Shown here in pieces: positions 1 through 11,552 of a stretch of DNA of 64,000 nt. Position 1 is the first letter of the stretch, and each line of letters starts with the position of its first letter. A program made the translations under genes and the position numbers. Source of the stretch: Schizophyllum amplum (Eukaryota > Basidiomycota > Agaricomycetes > Agaricales > Schizophyllaceae); NCBI GenBank assembly GCA_007026445.1, contig VDMD01000027.1:248001-312000 (forward strand). The letters are read 5' to 3'. The notes beneath the pieces were generated by a model. It was not told where the DNA came from. It saw nothing but the letters and a program-made list of their open reading frames with translations, and ran no database searches.

Positions 1-29
1 TGTTTCCCCTTGGGTTCGTAATACTCTAG

Positions 30-2060
30 GACTTGCCTACGCCTTCACCTCAATCACCGCACATCAACTTTGCAAACACCCAGCTATTCTCTCCTGTCAC
101 TCCCAACACGCAGTTCGTCAACTCTCCAGTAAGTCTTTCATTTCATCTTAGACTATATATGCTAACTTCTTATTCATTAGGGCCACGCACTCATTTTACC
201 TTAAGACCGCACTAGATTACTGCGCGCGACGTTTATTGGTAAGCTTTCTCATTGACTTTATTCAGTTCAAAATTGACCGCACACAGCTTGTCTCTTACCA
301 CCACGCCCGCCCGCGCCCACTGCATCGAGCGCTTGCACGCCACGCCACCCGACGTCGTGTGCGACATCCGCCAATGCGTCCCGACTACCGCGTAGGTCGC
401 GCCGGAGTCGGCGTCGTCGTTTGCGAACGACACGACCCATTCGCCCTCTGTTGTCATGATAACGGTGGGCGGTGCGGGCCGTCTCGGAGGACGTCTTTCG
501 ACGGGGTCGACGGTACTCTCACGAGCTCTCAACGCGGCGGGGATCGTGTCGACGCTCCACGAGGTGCTGACTCTCAGGTACGTCCCGGAGGCGAGCAACG
601 ATGACGCCTTGATCGCACCCGTCCTTCCACATGCTCATCGTTCTTGCAGCCGTCCGCCGTTGTCGACGCCGAGTGCCTCAGAAACTGGCGGCCCTCATTA
701 AGGTGGTAACTCTCGACATCGGCGAGGATGGGATGCGCGTTGAGCGCGAACGCGAGATCATCAAGGTACGTCGGCCTGCTACGATGTGCACGACGTCGGC
801 CCCTCGTCATGATATACCTACGCTCATCGCTTTTGCAGACGTCCTCACTGCGGTGGGCACTTCCGCCGCGCGTCGCTTACCAGCGTGAGCTCTCGCCGTG
901 CTTGGAACCGACGAGCGGTCGAGGAGATCTCATAGGAAGGTCCCGCTCGTCGAGGTTGATCGGGACGCGCGCTTTCTCTCGTCTCGACACCTCATATGTC
1001 GTCGAGCTCGCTCATCACCGTGCGTATCCGAGCCGCTGCACGTTTACCGCTGTCTAACACCCTTACAGAGATCGCCACGACACGCGGCCCAGTCCCAAGC
1101 CACCAACAACGAATCTCCCCTCACCTTCGCATCGTCCCCATTCATGGACCTACAACCTCACGGCAGACCCTGCGGCATCTTTTGCTAGTGAGTACATCTG
1201 TTTGTTTCCCCGCGCGTTCAAGGTCTGACGCCGCCGCGACTTTACAGTGTGCCGCGTGCCTTCGCGAGTTCAACATCGAACCACGTGACGTGCATATGCG
1301 CAAGTTCAACTTACGCGTGACGCTCGCATACGTTGTCCTCCGACGAGCTGGCCGTGCGGGACAAATTACGCCGTCAGTATCCCGGTTAGTACTTCTAAAG
1401 CCCGTGCTACACCTCGTGCTCACTATATTGCAAGTCGCCATGTCGCCCCACAAGCGCCCACAAGCTCGGCTGCCTGCGCCGCCGACCTCGCCGCCCGCCG
1501 TCGTCATGGCAACTACCCCAACGGACCCACAGAGGTCCTCCTCGCGCCCCGGTAGCCCCATTTACCGGTCCAAGCGGAGGCATTTCTGGCGTGAGTCTGA
1601 CCGCCAAAAATGATGCAAAATGAAGTCAAATCTCAGAATATTCGCGCGGGAATTTTCGGGGACTGCTGCGACTACCTCGAGAGGGGGGAGGTGTGGTCTA
1701 GAGCGCGGCGGGCGGCGCGCAGCGCCGCCGCACACCTCGTTTGTGGTGAGTTTTGTTTTGGGTATTATTGATCTTATGTGAATTAATGTTGCTCGTAGAT
1801 TCGGTGATGCGGTTCTCGTCTCTCGGGCTGCATAGACGGGCCGCGGCGTGGATGCGGTACGCGGTCCGGCTCGCACGGGCAGGGCATCAGCAGCGTCGCG
1901 GGGAGGGAGAAGTCTCGCCGCTGTCAGGTGAGTTCTATATCGCACGTATGCCGTCTTGCCCCCGGATCCCTTTTCTTTCGTACTCAGCTGCGTTTGAGTA
2001 CCGCGTTTCTTGAGTATATTTCGTACCTCGACCGCTCGAAATGTAACCCGCATACGTACC
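30..2060 (+). other. Unrecognised small-exon gene or gene relic, copy A
   Basis: This stretch has many well-formed GT-AG introns conserved in both copies, for example near 129-180, 239-290, 577-649, 767-839, 1021-1069, 1187-1251 and 1745-1798. Exon-like segments have GC-rich third positions, including a segment reading DLPTPSPQSPHINF at its start. In-frame stops (for example TAG at 393) and frame changes interrupt them. I could not assemble one continuous protein or recognise a family. The ATG and promoter of this copy lie before the window; in copy B the start is visible at 11661. It may be a pseudogene, or a real gene carrying sequence errors. Confidence 0.35.
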
Positions 2061-2546
2061 CCTTACATACGGTTTCCGTTGACCTGCTCTGTTGTGACCT
2101 GCCTTGGGCGATTTTTGGTTGTCACCATGAGAGCACGCTGACTGTTATGTTTTCAGATCCCACGACTCGCGTCCGCTGAGTGCAAAGCACTCACGGATAC
2201 GACGTTGACCATGACCTGGTACCCCGTGTGTCGTCGAGCCCCAGCGCGACGACCCTACCGCCGTCCACTCACGCTCGGTACTCACGGTCCCGAGCCCATA
2301 CGAACCGCTCGCGTCGACCCCGCTCTCACGCTCGCGGACGCGGCTTGTGTATATAGTAGTTTTGTACCTCGTATATAGTGAATAGACATGATTTTGTCCC
2401 CAATTTGAACTTGTGTTCCCTAACCGTGTTCTCGCCCGATAAGGATAGACTTGACTTCTCGCTCGAGTCGTCTCCCGCTCGTACTCGTGACGGCTTCAGT
2501 TGTTTGCGAGAGCAGCAACTCTGTATCGACTGGCATATGCACTCCA

Positions 2547-2603
2547 CTCTCACTCACTCACTCACTTACTCACTCACTCACTCACTCACTCACTCACTCA
2601 CTC
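2547..2603. repeat. (CACT)n microsatellite, copy A
   Basis: About 14 nearly uninterrupted copies of the tetranucleotide CACT. Copy B has the same locus at 14248-14291 with fewer units, as expected for slippage after duplication. Confidence 0.95.
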
Positions 2604-2619
2604 CCTCACACTCACTCCC

Positions 2620-3960
2620 TCACACTCTCGCCCTTGCTTGCTCCCCCATCGTCGCATCTTGCTATCACCTTCGTCCTTCCCTTTCACCATTGCTCTTTTC
2701 CTCACCTGCTCCCCCTTTGCTTATACATTGATCGTGTCCCGTCACTCCTTTGTACACGCAAAAGTCTACGACACCTATCCCCCCATATAATCCTCACCAC
2801 TGTTCTACCTTGCCCCTTCCCTCGCCCTCTGCTTCTTTGGTTCTATCCTTCCTTCCTTTGTCCCTCGCTCTTTCAGCCGCTGCTCGTTTGCTCATCTGCT
2901 GCTCGCTTTCCCATCCGCTGCTCGCTTTCTCATCTGCTGCTCGCCCGCTTTCCCAGAACCCTAGGTTGCAAACGTAAACTTGTTCATATTCATCGGTAAG
3001 TACTGTTACATCGCGCGTACTCGACCCCCTGCCCTACATACCCCCCTCTCCTTCACTGCCGTCTCGTCCCTCCCTCGCCCTAGTTCACGCCCCTCTCTCG
3101 CCCCCCGTTCACGCCCCTCCCTCGCCCCTCGTTCGCGCCCCTCTCTCGCCCGTCATCCGCGCCCCTCTCCCGCCCTAGTGCACGCCCCTCCGTCGCTCTA
3201 GTTCGCGCCCCTCCCCCGCCCTCGTTCGCGCCCCTCCCTCGCCCTAGTGCACGCCCCTCCCTCGCCCCTCGTTCATGCCCCCCTTCGTACTTACTCGCCT
3301 GAACCCCCCACCTTCGCACCCTCGCCTCGCTTGTGCCTCCGCCTCGCACGACGAAGGCACGCTGTCAAGGTCTTGTCAGCGAAATGGTGGGGGCGACGCG
3401 TGAAAGAGGGAGGGAGACGTTGGGCGACGCGAAGGGCGACGCGTGAAGGAGGGAGGGAGGCGCTGCGCTGGTCGTGCCGCGCGAGCGAAGGCGACGGGGC
3501 GTCCTCCCTCCCTCCCTCCCTCCCTCACTCCCCCCCCCTCCCTCCCTCCCCCCCCCTCCCGCTCATACGCCTCCCGCGCCATCTTCTTGCCGCGAATAAG
3601 GGGCGGCTTCGTACTGGGCTTCGTACTGGTAGGCGGGGACTTTGTTTTGGTTGGGGGGACTTCGCACTTGGTAGGCGGGGTTCGTCAGCGTCCACTCGCT
3701 CCCTCCTCCCCCCTCCCCTCCTTCTTATCCCTCCTGTCCCTCCTCGCCCGCCTCGTCCTCCTCCCCCTCCTCCCCCTCACGCCCCTCCTCCCCCCTCCTC
3801 GCCTCCTTCCCCTCACGCCCCTCCTCCCCCCCCTCCTCGCCTCCTCCCCTGCTGCCCTCCTCCCCCTCCTCGCCTCCTTCCCCTCCTCGCCCTCTTTCCC
3901 TCCCTCCTTTTCTCGACATCCGTCCTCCTTTGGGAGACATCCCCCTCCCCTCTTCCACCT
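2620..3960. repeat. Pyrimidine-rich low-complexity tract, copy A
   Basis: More than a kilobase of strongly pyrimidine-biased plus strand. It includes a minisatellite built on CGCCCCTCCCTCGCC at about 3067-3290, runs of CTCC/CCCT at 3500-3560, and a CCTCCTC-rich block at about 3700-3905. Long apparent open frames here (Pro/Leu/Ser-rich on plus, Arg/Gly/Glu-rich on minus) come from composition alone. I see no gene. Confidence 0.85.
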
Positions 3961-4422
3961 TAGTATCGCGTCAGCAAGGGACGCACCACCAACGACAAGG
4001 TAGGGGGTAGGTCGACCTTCCGTCCTCGACGAGGTGTCCCCTCCGCTCCTCGTATTAGGCGGGCGCATCAGCGGAAGGCGAGCCTTCCCCTTGTTGCGGA
4101 AGGAGCGCCCCTCCTCATTTGCGTCGAAGGAGAACCGCTCGCCCTTCTCGTGGCAGGCGGGAGGCGTCCTTCTCGCGCGAGGAGGAGGCGTACGAGAGGA
4201 AGGGGACTGCGCGTTTGGTGGCGGGAGGGGGAGTGCGGTGGGAGAGGGCGGCGGTTGTGGCGGGAGGAGGCAAGGGCGATGGCGAGAGGGAGAGGCAGGA
4301 GTGCACAGGCGCCTTGTATGCGGAAGCTGTGCGCGTCTGGTCAGCATCGCAGCGTCCGCATGCAAACCGGGAACGCACCTAGCCAGAGTCGCGTCTGGCG
4401 CGGCGCTCCTGCTCCCCGCCCT

Positions 4423-4646
4423 CTACGCCGTGTTCGCGCCGCGGTCCTCGACCATCTCGAGAGCATGCCGGAGCTCGTCGCCGCGCATCTTCTCCGGCGC
4501 CTGCTTCGCGCAGAGCCTCAATGGCGGGCAGCAGCTCGTTTGGGTCCTCGTCGTCTTGCGCGGGGGGAGGGCTCGTTGGCATCGTTTCCTCGCGCATTGC
4601 GCCGTTCGTCGTTCAGTGCATCCCAGATAGCGTCAGCCGGGTCCAT
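4423..4646 (-). pseudogene. Small acidic-protein frame with two frame changes, copy A
   Basis: Read on the minus strand, a plausible coding run begins MDPADAIWDALND. It continues in a second frame as PAQDDEDPNELLPAI and ends in a third frame as LRHALEMVEDRGANTA before a stop. All three parts have GC-rich third positions. The 224-bp span needs two frame changes. Copy B at 16123-16346 has the same length and the same breaks. The family is unrecognised. The breaks may predate the duplication or reflect a systematic sequence error. Confidence 0.4.
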
Positions 4647-5173
4647 CGACCAGCGACGGCAGGAAGCAAGCACAATGAGCGCCTCGAGGCAAGAACATGG
4701 CACTGATCATGATCAACTGTTGATTTCCGATAACACCGTTGAGAGATAAGTACAATACTTACCTTGAAGTTCTTACCAAGTTCTTACCATACGACAGTCC
4801 GTCGTCGGCACATATCTCAGTCTGTAGGTGCTGTCCGAACGGACGATGATGACAGTTCAAGGCAAGAATGTGGAGAATACAATGGATTATTACCAACAAT
4901 GAACACAGCCACCGATGGCCAAAAGCCTGTGTATGTTCACTCACTCGCATCAGACGCAGGCAGGTTCCAAGTTCAAATTCAAGTTCAACGAATACATACT
5001 TACATCCCCCAAATATATATATACAAAGCACGACAAGGTAGACAACGTAGATTCGGCGGGCAGGTGGTACATAGACATCATCATCGTCGCAAGAGGTACA
5101 GTAATGGCATTAGAAAGAGACGTAGAAGGAGAGAGGAGATGCTGGAGGAGCGATCATGCCGGAGCCTTTCCCT

Positions 5174-6575
5174 TCAGACGGCATTCTCGGAGGCATCCCG
5201 GGAGCGCGCGTCCTGGAACGTTTGCGACGTGATGAGGATGCTGTCCCCACCATGCTCGCCCGTCCGGCTCTTCTCCGCCGGCTTCTCGAGCGGCTGTCGG
5301 GGTGCGCTGCCCGACATGTGAAAGGTCACCCTAAGGACGGTCAGACCGTGCGCACGAGGCAGGACAGGACACTCACGATCGCGATCCCGATGTCGTCGTG
5401 GCTGTCGTCGTCGAAGTTGCCGGCAGGTGGCGCTGCACGGGCGGCTTGTCCATGAGGAAGAGCACGATAATGAACGTCGAGTAGAGCCCGGTGAGGCTGA
5501 TGGAGACGGCGAGCCAGATGGAGGTGAAGATGCCCGCGTCGATGACGGCGGCGACGAGGGTGACGAGCTGGGCGGGCGTTAGCGGCGCACGACACGCGGG
5601 CAAGTCAACTCACGGAGATGCCACAGTAGACGAGCCCGCTCTCGATGCCGAACAGGCAGTACGTCTCGCAGCGCATGTAGAGCGACTTGCTGGCGATTCG
5701 GGCGTGAACTGATTCCCAGGAGCCACTGTAGGTAGAGTCAGCATCTGCAGCGCTTTTCGGGCTGAAGTACATACAACAGCTTCTTCAAAATGCACCCCGT
5801 CGCGGCGACGTTGGTCACGAGCAGCGGGACCGTCATCATGAGCGATACAGCGCCCGTGCGGTCGGCAGCGCGCACGGCGTCGACGGTGACAAGCGTGCCG
5901 TCTGCGATGACGCCCGCCGCGGTGACCGCCATGCAGCCCAGCAGGACGTTCTGGATCTGGTAGCGTGTTAGGTCAAGCCACGGCCTGTGAGAACGCACAC
6001 ACCTGCTTGTGTCCTGGCCAGAGCACCCAGGCGCGCCAGACGAGGACGGCGTCCGAGATGAGGAACTGCAGGGATGTTAGCGTCCGGTTTGTGCGGAGGG
6101 GGCGATCACGCGCACATTCAAGCGGAAGAGCCAGTTGTCCGCGACGACCGTGCGCTTGATCATGCCATCCAGGTTCGGCGGGTCGTATCTAGGCGCCGAT
6201 GTCAGCGGTGATCGTGTCGTTTTCGCGCGCACTTACCCCAGCAGCTCCATGCTCGCCACCGCGGTCTTCATGTCGAGCACCATGACGCCCGTCGCTGCGG
6301 TGAAGAGGGCGACGGTGGCGCAGAGCAGGGAGAAGTACTTCATGGTGCGGAAGCCGCGCGGGCTGGGGGGGACGCTGTTAGACGGGCCTGGAGCATACGG
6401 CCGCAGTAACGCACATCAACAAGTAGGCAGCGATGATGAAGAGCGTGGCGTGGATCCCTGGGGGGCGGTCAGTGGGGGAGCAGTAGGTAGACTGCAGTCC
6501 ACGCACCGTAGAATACGAACTCGCAGCCGATCTGGAGATACTCACGTCCTCATCGGACAGCGGGCCAGAGGGGAA
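5174..6575 (-). pseudogene. Multi-pass membrane protein gene, copy A, start lost
   Basis: Exons match copy B: 5174-5330, 5377-5567, 5614-5725, 5775-5956, 6003-6065, 6116-6188, 6237-6362, 6415-6457 and a partial first exon from 6507. They encode a protein with about seven hydrophobic segments. Here the last intron (5331-5376) has normal splice sites and keeps the frame. The first exon is damaged: compared with copy B, 15 bases between two CAG triplets plus one G are missing. In the frame that joins exon 2 a TGA stop lies just upstream, and no ATG remains before exon 3. The 5' flank with the start codon has been deleted. A protein starting at the ATG in exon 3 is possible but would lack the first membrane segment. 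Confidence 0.8.
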
Positions 6576-6689
6576 CGCGGCCCTGATGGGGGCAGCGATG
6601 CGGGCGAAGAGCAGTGGTCGCTCATGGTGGCAGGACGAGATCGCAGTTCGGGAGAGAAGCGAAGACGCGCCTATATGGACGTGCACGCC

Positions 6690-7590
6690 GCGTGACGAGT
6701 GACGGTTGAAGTTGGTTATCGCCGCTGCTTACAGGCCTGTTTGGTTGAAAGTTAGAGGCGAGTAGAAGTGCTTTTGTAGCAAGTGTATCTCGCGCTCTGG
6801 GCCACCTACGCGCCTCGGACATGGACAGCCTGGTACATATGCTTCCGAATGCCAAGTCCTGCGAGTTACAACACTCCCTCTGCCTGCCTCCCTCACCTGT
6901 GGCCTCCGCCAGTTCCAGATCCAGCCGCCGATGTCACGAAAGAGTGACCACCTATGTCCGGCTAGGGTATGCAAATGTCTGCACCCATCGCCCAATGCGA
7001 TTGCCATCGTTTTTGGACAGCGCTGCCTACTCGTCTACAGGTCGTTGCTCGTCCTTCAACCGACCTCGCCACCTTTCTCCCTCCCCAGCAATCCTCTCTC
7101 GCCTGGCCCGTCCTCACTCTCGCTCACTCTCTTACCGCCGGTTGCCTGACGGATGTCCGTAAATTTATTTTACCCCCGACACCCATTCAATCTCAGGGTT
7201 CCGTTGCACCCACTACCGCCGCTATCACCTCTGGCCATTTTTACAACACTGCCCACAGGATTACTCATAGTCTATGTCTTCAAACATGGGTTTATTCAAG
7301 GGAGATACAGGTACAAGCTGTAACTACGAATAGATTCGACAAAGCCCACACAATCCATCAAGTCGAGGTCCTCAATTCGCTCTGTGATGCCTGCCCCTCA
7401 AGGTATTGTCACCGCCAAGAGTGTCCTCAAATCGTTTTGTGAGTCCAGAACCGCCGTACAACTACAAGTCGCTCAAGGCGCTGTCGAAGCCTCACCAACA
7501 GTGCAGACGTTGCCGGTGAGTCGCAGACATCACCGCAGACCTTGCAGCCCTGCACATCCGGTCAGCATTCCGACGCAAGCCTACTTGCCT
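6690..7590. other. Spacer without recognised gene
   Basis: Nothing recognisable as a gene. It begins at the end of duplicated copy A. Pyrimidine-biased sequence is present around 7040-7140. No repeat family of note before 7592. Confidence 0.5.
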
Positions 7591-7591
7591 C

Positions 7592-8306
7592 GCTCGCGGG
7601 ACGTCGATACGTTGCTTCGACGCTGGTCTCAGCGGTGATCGGCGGACGTCGATACGTTGCCTCGCCTCAACCCACAAGACGCTCCGCCCCTCAACGTCCA
7701 ACACGCCCCGACAATCAACCCCCAACACGCCCCGACCCTCAACGACCAACACGCCCTGCCCCTGCTCCCGGATCGCGACGTCACTCGCGGATTACGACAT
7801 CGCTCGCCGGACGCCGATCCATTGCTTCAAGACCTCCCTGCGCAACGTAGTCAGGGCGCGCGAACGTGGCCAGCACAAGGCGAACTCGAACGTCAGGACA
7901 AGGCTAACTCCTACGCGGCCAGCATACGGCTAACTCGAACGCGGCCAGCATACGGCTGACCCGACCTTGATCGCCGGGACACGATACATTGCCTTAAACG
8001 CCAGGAGGCCGCTCGCCGGAACACGATACATTGCGTCAGCGCATCAAGGGATCGCCGGGCGTGAGTACGGCAGGGTCGGACTTCAAGTACGGCGGGATCG
8101 GGCTTCGGGTACGGCGGGGTCGGCCGTCGAGTACGGCGGGGTCGAACTTTCGAGTACGGCGGGTCGGACTTCAAGTACGGCGAGGTCCATCTTCAAGAAC
8201 GTGGGGTTCGGCTGTCGAGTACGGCGGGTTCGGCCGTCGAGTTCGACGGCGAGGGCGAAGGCAGACGCCCCGACGCCGCTCGCCGGACGAATTTCTATTG
8301 CTTCAC
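7592..8306 (+). repeat. Six dispersed copies of a CGCCGGAC..GATACATTGC motif
   Basis: A ~25-bp motif of the form CTCGCCGGACGtCGATAC followed by ATTGCtTC occurs near 7592-7620, 7640-7664, 7801-7828, 7971-7995, 8011-8038 and 8277-8306, always on the plus strand. Spacing is irregular (about 40-240 bp). Between copies lie short tandem arrays, such as CAACACGCCCCGAC-type units at 7690-7760. No protein family is evident. Confidence 0.7.
8060..8245 (+). repeat. GTACGGCGGG-type minisatellite
   Basis: About eight imperfect units of roughly 22-28 bp, each containing GTACGGCGGGGTCGG or a close variant followed by a TTCAA/GTCGA spacer. Frames through it are Gly/Arg/Ser-rich and not credible proteins. 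Confidence 0.8.
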
Positions 8307-8369
8307 GACTTGTATACCTGCAGAACATTCATCAGTATCTCCTCAGCAAACAGATACACCACGCACCTT

Positions 8370-9245
8370 CTGGTAGGACTTCCCGCGCGAGGTTTCGAAG
8401 AAACAGCCACATTTCGCGCCCGAATCATCCCCAGAATCGCCCCCGCTTCGACCGGCGGATGGGGGTTCTCGAGGTGTATTGCGCAATGTTGAAGACGGGG
8501 TAGCGCGCCGCGGAAAGGGCCCTGAACGTCGGGTGAGCGTCGAAACACAAGCCAAGTCAGAAGACGCACCTGAGCATGCGCATGGCGGCGCTGCCTCGCC
8601 ATAGTCGTCGAAAACGTTCTCGAGACCTCCCGCGCGGATATTTGAAAATTGACGTCCATTTTGCATGTATTTGGCCTTGGAATGCACTCGAAAGGTGGTC
8701 CGCTTGGACCGGCGGGCGGAGATATCGAAGACGCGCGGAGGCGACGGCGGGCGCGTTTCGACGTCCGTGAGCTCCTGAATATCAGGTAAGTCTCAGTAAA
8801 GATTTCGAAGGCGTCGAACGCACCTAGACGAGTGCGCGGCGGCGCTACGCGCCGCCCGCCGCGCTCCCAAATCCGTCGTAAAGGTCCTCGAAACTTCCCG
8901 CGCGAATATTTTGAGATTCGAGTTCATTTTGCATTTTTTTGTCGCCCGGATTGTCGCTGGAATCGCGTCCGCTTGGACCGGCAAATGGGGGTGGGCGGCC
9001 GCGAGCGGGAAGTTGCTATGGAGACGGCGCGCGGGGAGGTCCACGACGAGGCCGGGGGCGCTGGAAGTGGAGCGCTACGTCCACGTCAGTGGTAGGTACT
9101 ACACGCGTGTCGTCGAGAGCTCACCTGAAGACAGGGCGGCGCGTAGCGCCGCCCGCCGAGCTCCCTCAACCACCGCCCGACTCCATTTTCGTGCACATTT
9201 TGAGGGTTGGACGTCGTCCGTGCAGGCGCGGGGACGCCGCAGAGA
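8370..9245 (+). repeat. Tandem ~150-250 bp module with GC palindrome and AT-rich core
   Basis: Four related modules lie at about 8375-8475, 8600-8740, 8830-9005 and 9135-9240. A full module has a GC-rich inverted repeat (GGCGGCGC/GCGCCGCC), a cCGCGCGAATATTtTGAgAT motif, a run near TTCATTTTGCAT and then CCGCTTGGACCGGC. Two further copies lie in reverse orientation inside the big duplication at about 1562-1735 and 13262-13437. Homology continues past the core into a stretch reading VAMETARGEV on plus (9010-9070) and VAMTTAGGEV on the minus strand of copy A, so the module may once have included coding sequence. Confidence 0.7.
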
Positions 9246-9249
9246 GGGT

Positions 9250-10013
9250 GGAAGACGTTGACTATGGGGTGCAGAGTTTGAGTGCGAGGAGGAGCGCGCT
9301 GAGTTCAAAGTCAGCAAAGTTTAGAATACAAGGGACGCAGATAGACTCACGTTGGACGCCGCCCGTGGCAGGCGACGAGGATGGCGGCGAGGCGACGGCG
9401 GGGGGAATATAGAGCTGCGGGCGGAACGTCAGAGAACAAGTATATAAGCCGCGCGTTGATTCGCGGGGTGCGGAGCAAAGCAACACCAAACTCACCTAGG
9501 CGACCGATCATACGGCATACCCTGAGCGTGTAACCTTGTATGTTGCCGCTTTAGGACCTCGTCCGACGTCTCGTGCGGTAAAACCGACGGACGCGCACGC
9601 CACGTTGTGCCCTTTCTCAACACCCCAGTCGCGCTCGCGAGGCCGTCGGCGACACCGTGAATTCCCGGTGCGATGAGTACTCAAAACGGTGCCGCCAACG
9701 GCACGGCGGGCGAGGCTGGGATGTCCAGAAGGTGCGCGACGCGGCGCTCGTGTACTCGAACTCGACGAGCCGCGTAGAAATAAAAGTAATATCATCGTTT
9801 GGGGAACGACGGGGAGAAATTTGCGAGGTCATCGCGAGGGTCGATGGTGGTCAAGAGCAAGCGAAGAAGAACTTGTCCGAAAATCGAAATGAGAAGTCCA
9901 CGCGAGCTCGGCATCCGCCGATCTGTGTCTTCCCGCGCCGCCGTCTTCGCTTCCCGCCCATCGCTCTTGTCTCCCGCGACGACAACCGCAAATTCGTATT
10001 CAGTGTACCGTGA
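9250..10013. other. Spacer without recognised gene
   Basis: Short open frames on both strands but none with convincing splice structure, codon bias or family resemblance. Confidence 0.4.
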
Positions 10014-10625
10014 TACGCCCATCTCAGAGGAACGGAGCCGCTGCCGCCAGCAGATCCGTCGCAATTCCCGAAAGAACTTTGGGTGGCGCGCACCTGCCGC
10101 ACCTACTTTCAGGAAGGCACCCAGCCTTTGTTCGGCACCAACGATGGGTCAAAGACGGCTCAGGTGAACGTTCTACACCATTGGAACGCGACTAGCAAGT
10201 ACCGATGAGCGGGATCGACGTCCTTCCTTATCGTTCCGGGAGGTCGAAGAGTTTTGCATGTAGAACTCGATGTCTTCATGACCGTAAGTTGTCACCCCAA
10301 GCCAAAATATTCCTGGCTCAAAACTTGTTCGTTTAGTGTTCAGAAACCGAACTCCACTGCTCGATGGGCGATCCTCGCGCCCGAACGCATGCAATAGCGC
10401 GAAGAAGGGTGATTTTGTTATGTGGCGTCGCTTTTGGTGCGCCCATAACATGCGCGTTGGACATCTGGCGGGCGATACTGATGACTCATTCTGGTACACA
10501 GGGATACCCCTCGACGACCCAGGCTTCAAACCGCGCCTGCGCGCCTTCCTAGACATGATATACAACACCCTCCCCTCCTCCTTCCCTACTTCAGCGCGCA
10601 CCCAATCTTCCTGCTGACGGCACCG
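10014..10625 (+). other. Possible exons of an unrecognised gene
   Basis: An open stretch 10014-10205 has coding-like codon use and reads KELWVARTCRTYFQEG in its middle. A good GT-AG intron follows at about 10282-10334. A second open segment at 10350-10617 includes GIPLDDPGFKPRLRAF with GC-rich third positions. A stop at 10206 and frame changes prevent one continuous model. Similar fragments continue towards 11500. No family recognised. This could be a decayed gene or one with indel errors. Confidence 0.3.
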
Positions 10626-10827
10626 CATTCACAGTTCCATTCTCCGAGGTCCGTACGAACATTGGTAGGATGACGCGCACGCCGCCAAACACCGCACGCG
10701 GTCGCAGTAACGCCATTCCTCTACGCGGGCATTCCACCCTTCCGCATCTTCCATCGAAATCTGGTGCGTTTCCGCGCTCAACAACCGGGTCCTGGGCGCT
10801 GAAATATGCCATCAGTTTGATGGAAAC

Positions 10828-11490
10828 ATGATGCGAGACGACGAAGACGACGCTACGCTCGCCGCCGCTCTGCGCTGTTCCTACTCACCCACAGGGCGTC
10901 GTTTGCGCCCATTCACCCCGAAAACCCGGCAATACGTGTCGTCTATGAGAAGAAAATATTTTGTGGAAGAAGCGAGGCTGGGGGCGCGGGCGACGAGGCG
11001 GTCGACGCGCGCCAGCGGCGCGCCGCCTTGCGTGAGGTTCAAGGACTTCCAAAAGGGGATCTCACTGATCTCTCTCGAGTTCAACGCCCACCTCGAATTG
11101 CCCGGCGCCTCGTCGAGCTCGCAGCCTGGTCACGCGTTACCCGTCACTCAAGGCACGCTGGGCGACCATTCTGACCTGCTCTGGCGGACGCGGTGGACGA
11201 TGAAGACGACGGGAAGCGACTTGAAGGCGCTGTGGCGCGTCCCCCAGAGGCCCAGCAGAACTTCCGCCTTTCCGTCTGCGGCCCCGAGTACGGCCGCCCA
11301 TGACCGAGGCGGTATGTTTCTATTGAACTCTGTTGCGACCGGGCTGACGTGCAGCTCAGGGCAAGGCCGATGCGGCGAGCGCGTTTGCGCGCTCTCCCCG
11401 AATCTTCCGCTTTCGGGGGTCCAAATCTCGGCCTCAGACGCGGTGAGTCATCTCCGCACGCTACTCGGCGCTGATAAGATGCGACGCTGA
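10828..11490 (+). CDS. Open frame of 220 codons, unrecognised
   Basis: An uninterrupted frame without recognisable domain. Another frame over 10900-11110 also looks coding (contains ENPAIRVVYEKKIF), so the longest frame need not be the real one. I see no start-site evidence. Probably part of the same decayed locus as 10014-10625. Confidence 0.2.
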   Translation: MMRDDEDDATLAAALRCSYSPTGRRLRPFTPKTRQYVSSMRRKYFVEEARLGARATRRSTRASGAPPCVRFKDFQKGISLISLEFNAHLELPGASSSSQPGHALPVTQGTLGDHSDLLWRTRWTMKTTGSDLKALWRVPQRPSRTSAFPSAAPSTAAHDRGGMFLLNSVATGLTCSSGQGRCGERVCALSPNLPLSGVQISASDAVSHLRTLLGADKMRR

Positions 11491-11545
11491 ATAGGTTTCG
11501 AAGCCATGTAACCGGCGCGAGCGGGACCGTAGCCGTCTCGCCTAG

Positions 11546-11552
11546 TATAAAG
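11546..11552 (+). promoter_or_regulatory. TATA box upstream of copy-B small-exon gene
   Basis: TATAAAG lies about 110 bases before the ATG at 11661. Between them is a pyrimidine-rich stretch typical of fungal transcription starts. Confidence 0.5.

Larger units (their letters stand above)
1..6545. repeat. Long direct duplication, copy A (left edge cut by window)
   Basis: The sequence from base 1 is nearly the same as the sequence starting near 11714, in the same order and orientation, through to the membrane-protein gene at 5.2-6.5 kb. The offset drifts only from about 11.71 to 11.70 kb. The copies differ by scattered substitutions, different numbers of minisatellite units and a few short indels. 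Copy A ends abruptly inside the first exon of the membrane gene. After that point it keeps only about 20 bases (near 6570-6592) that match copy B at 18440-18462, so copy A lacks about 150 bases present in copy B. The true left end lies outside the window. Confidence 0.92.

Noticed and set aside
2378..3201. Long open frames through the CACT/CCCTCC region
   Set aside because: They consist of repeated Ser-Leu-Thr-His or Pro-Leu-Ser units dictated by simple repeats, with no splice support.
3685..4365. 226-codon minus-strand frame
   Set aside because: Arg/Gly/Glu-rich product of the pyrimidine tract; frame not conserved in copy B.
6730..6790. GGCCTGTTTGGTT resembling plant MITE termini
   Set aside because: Only one end seen, no matching inverted terminus or target-site duplication.
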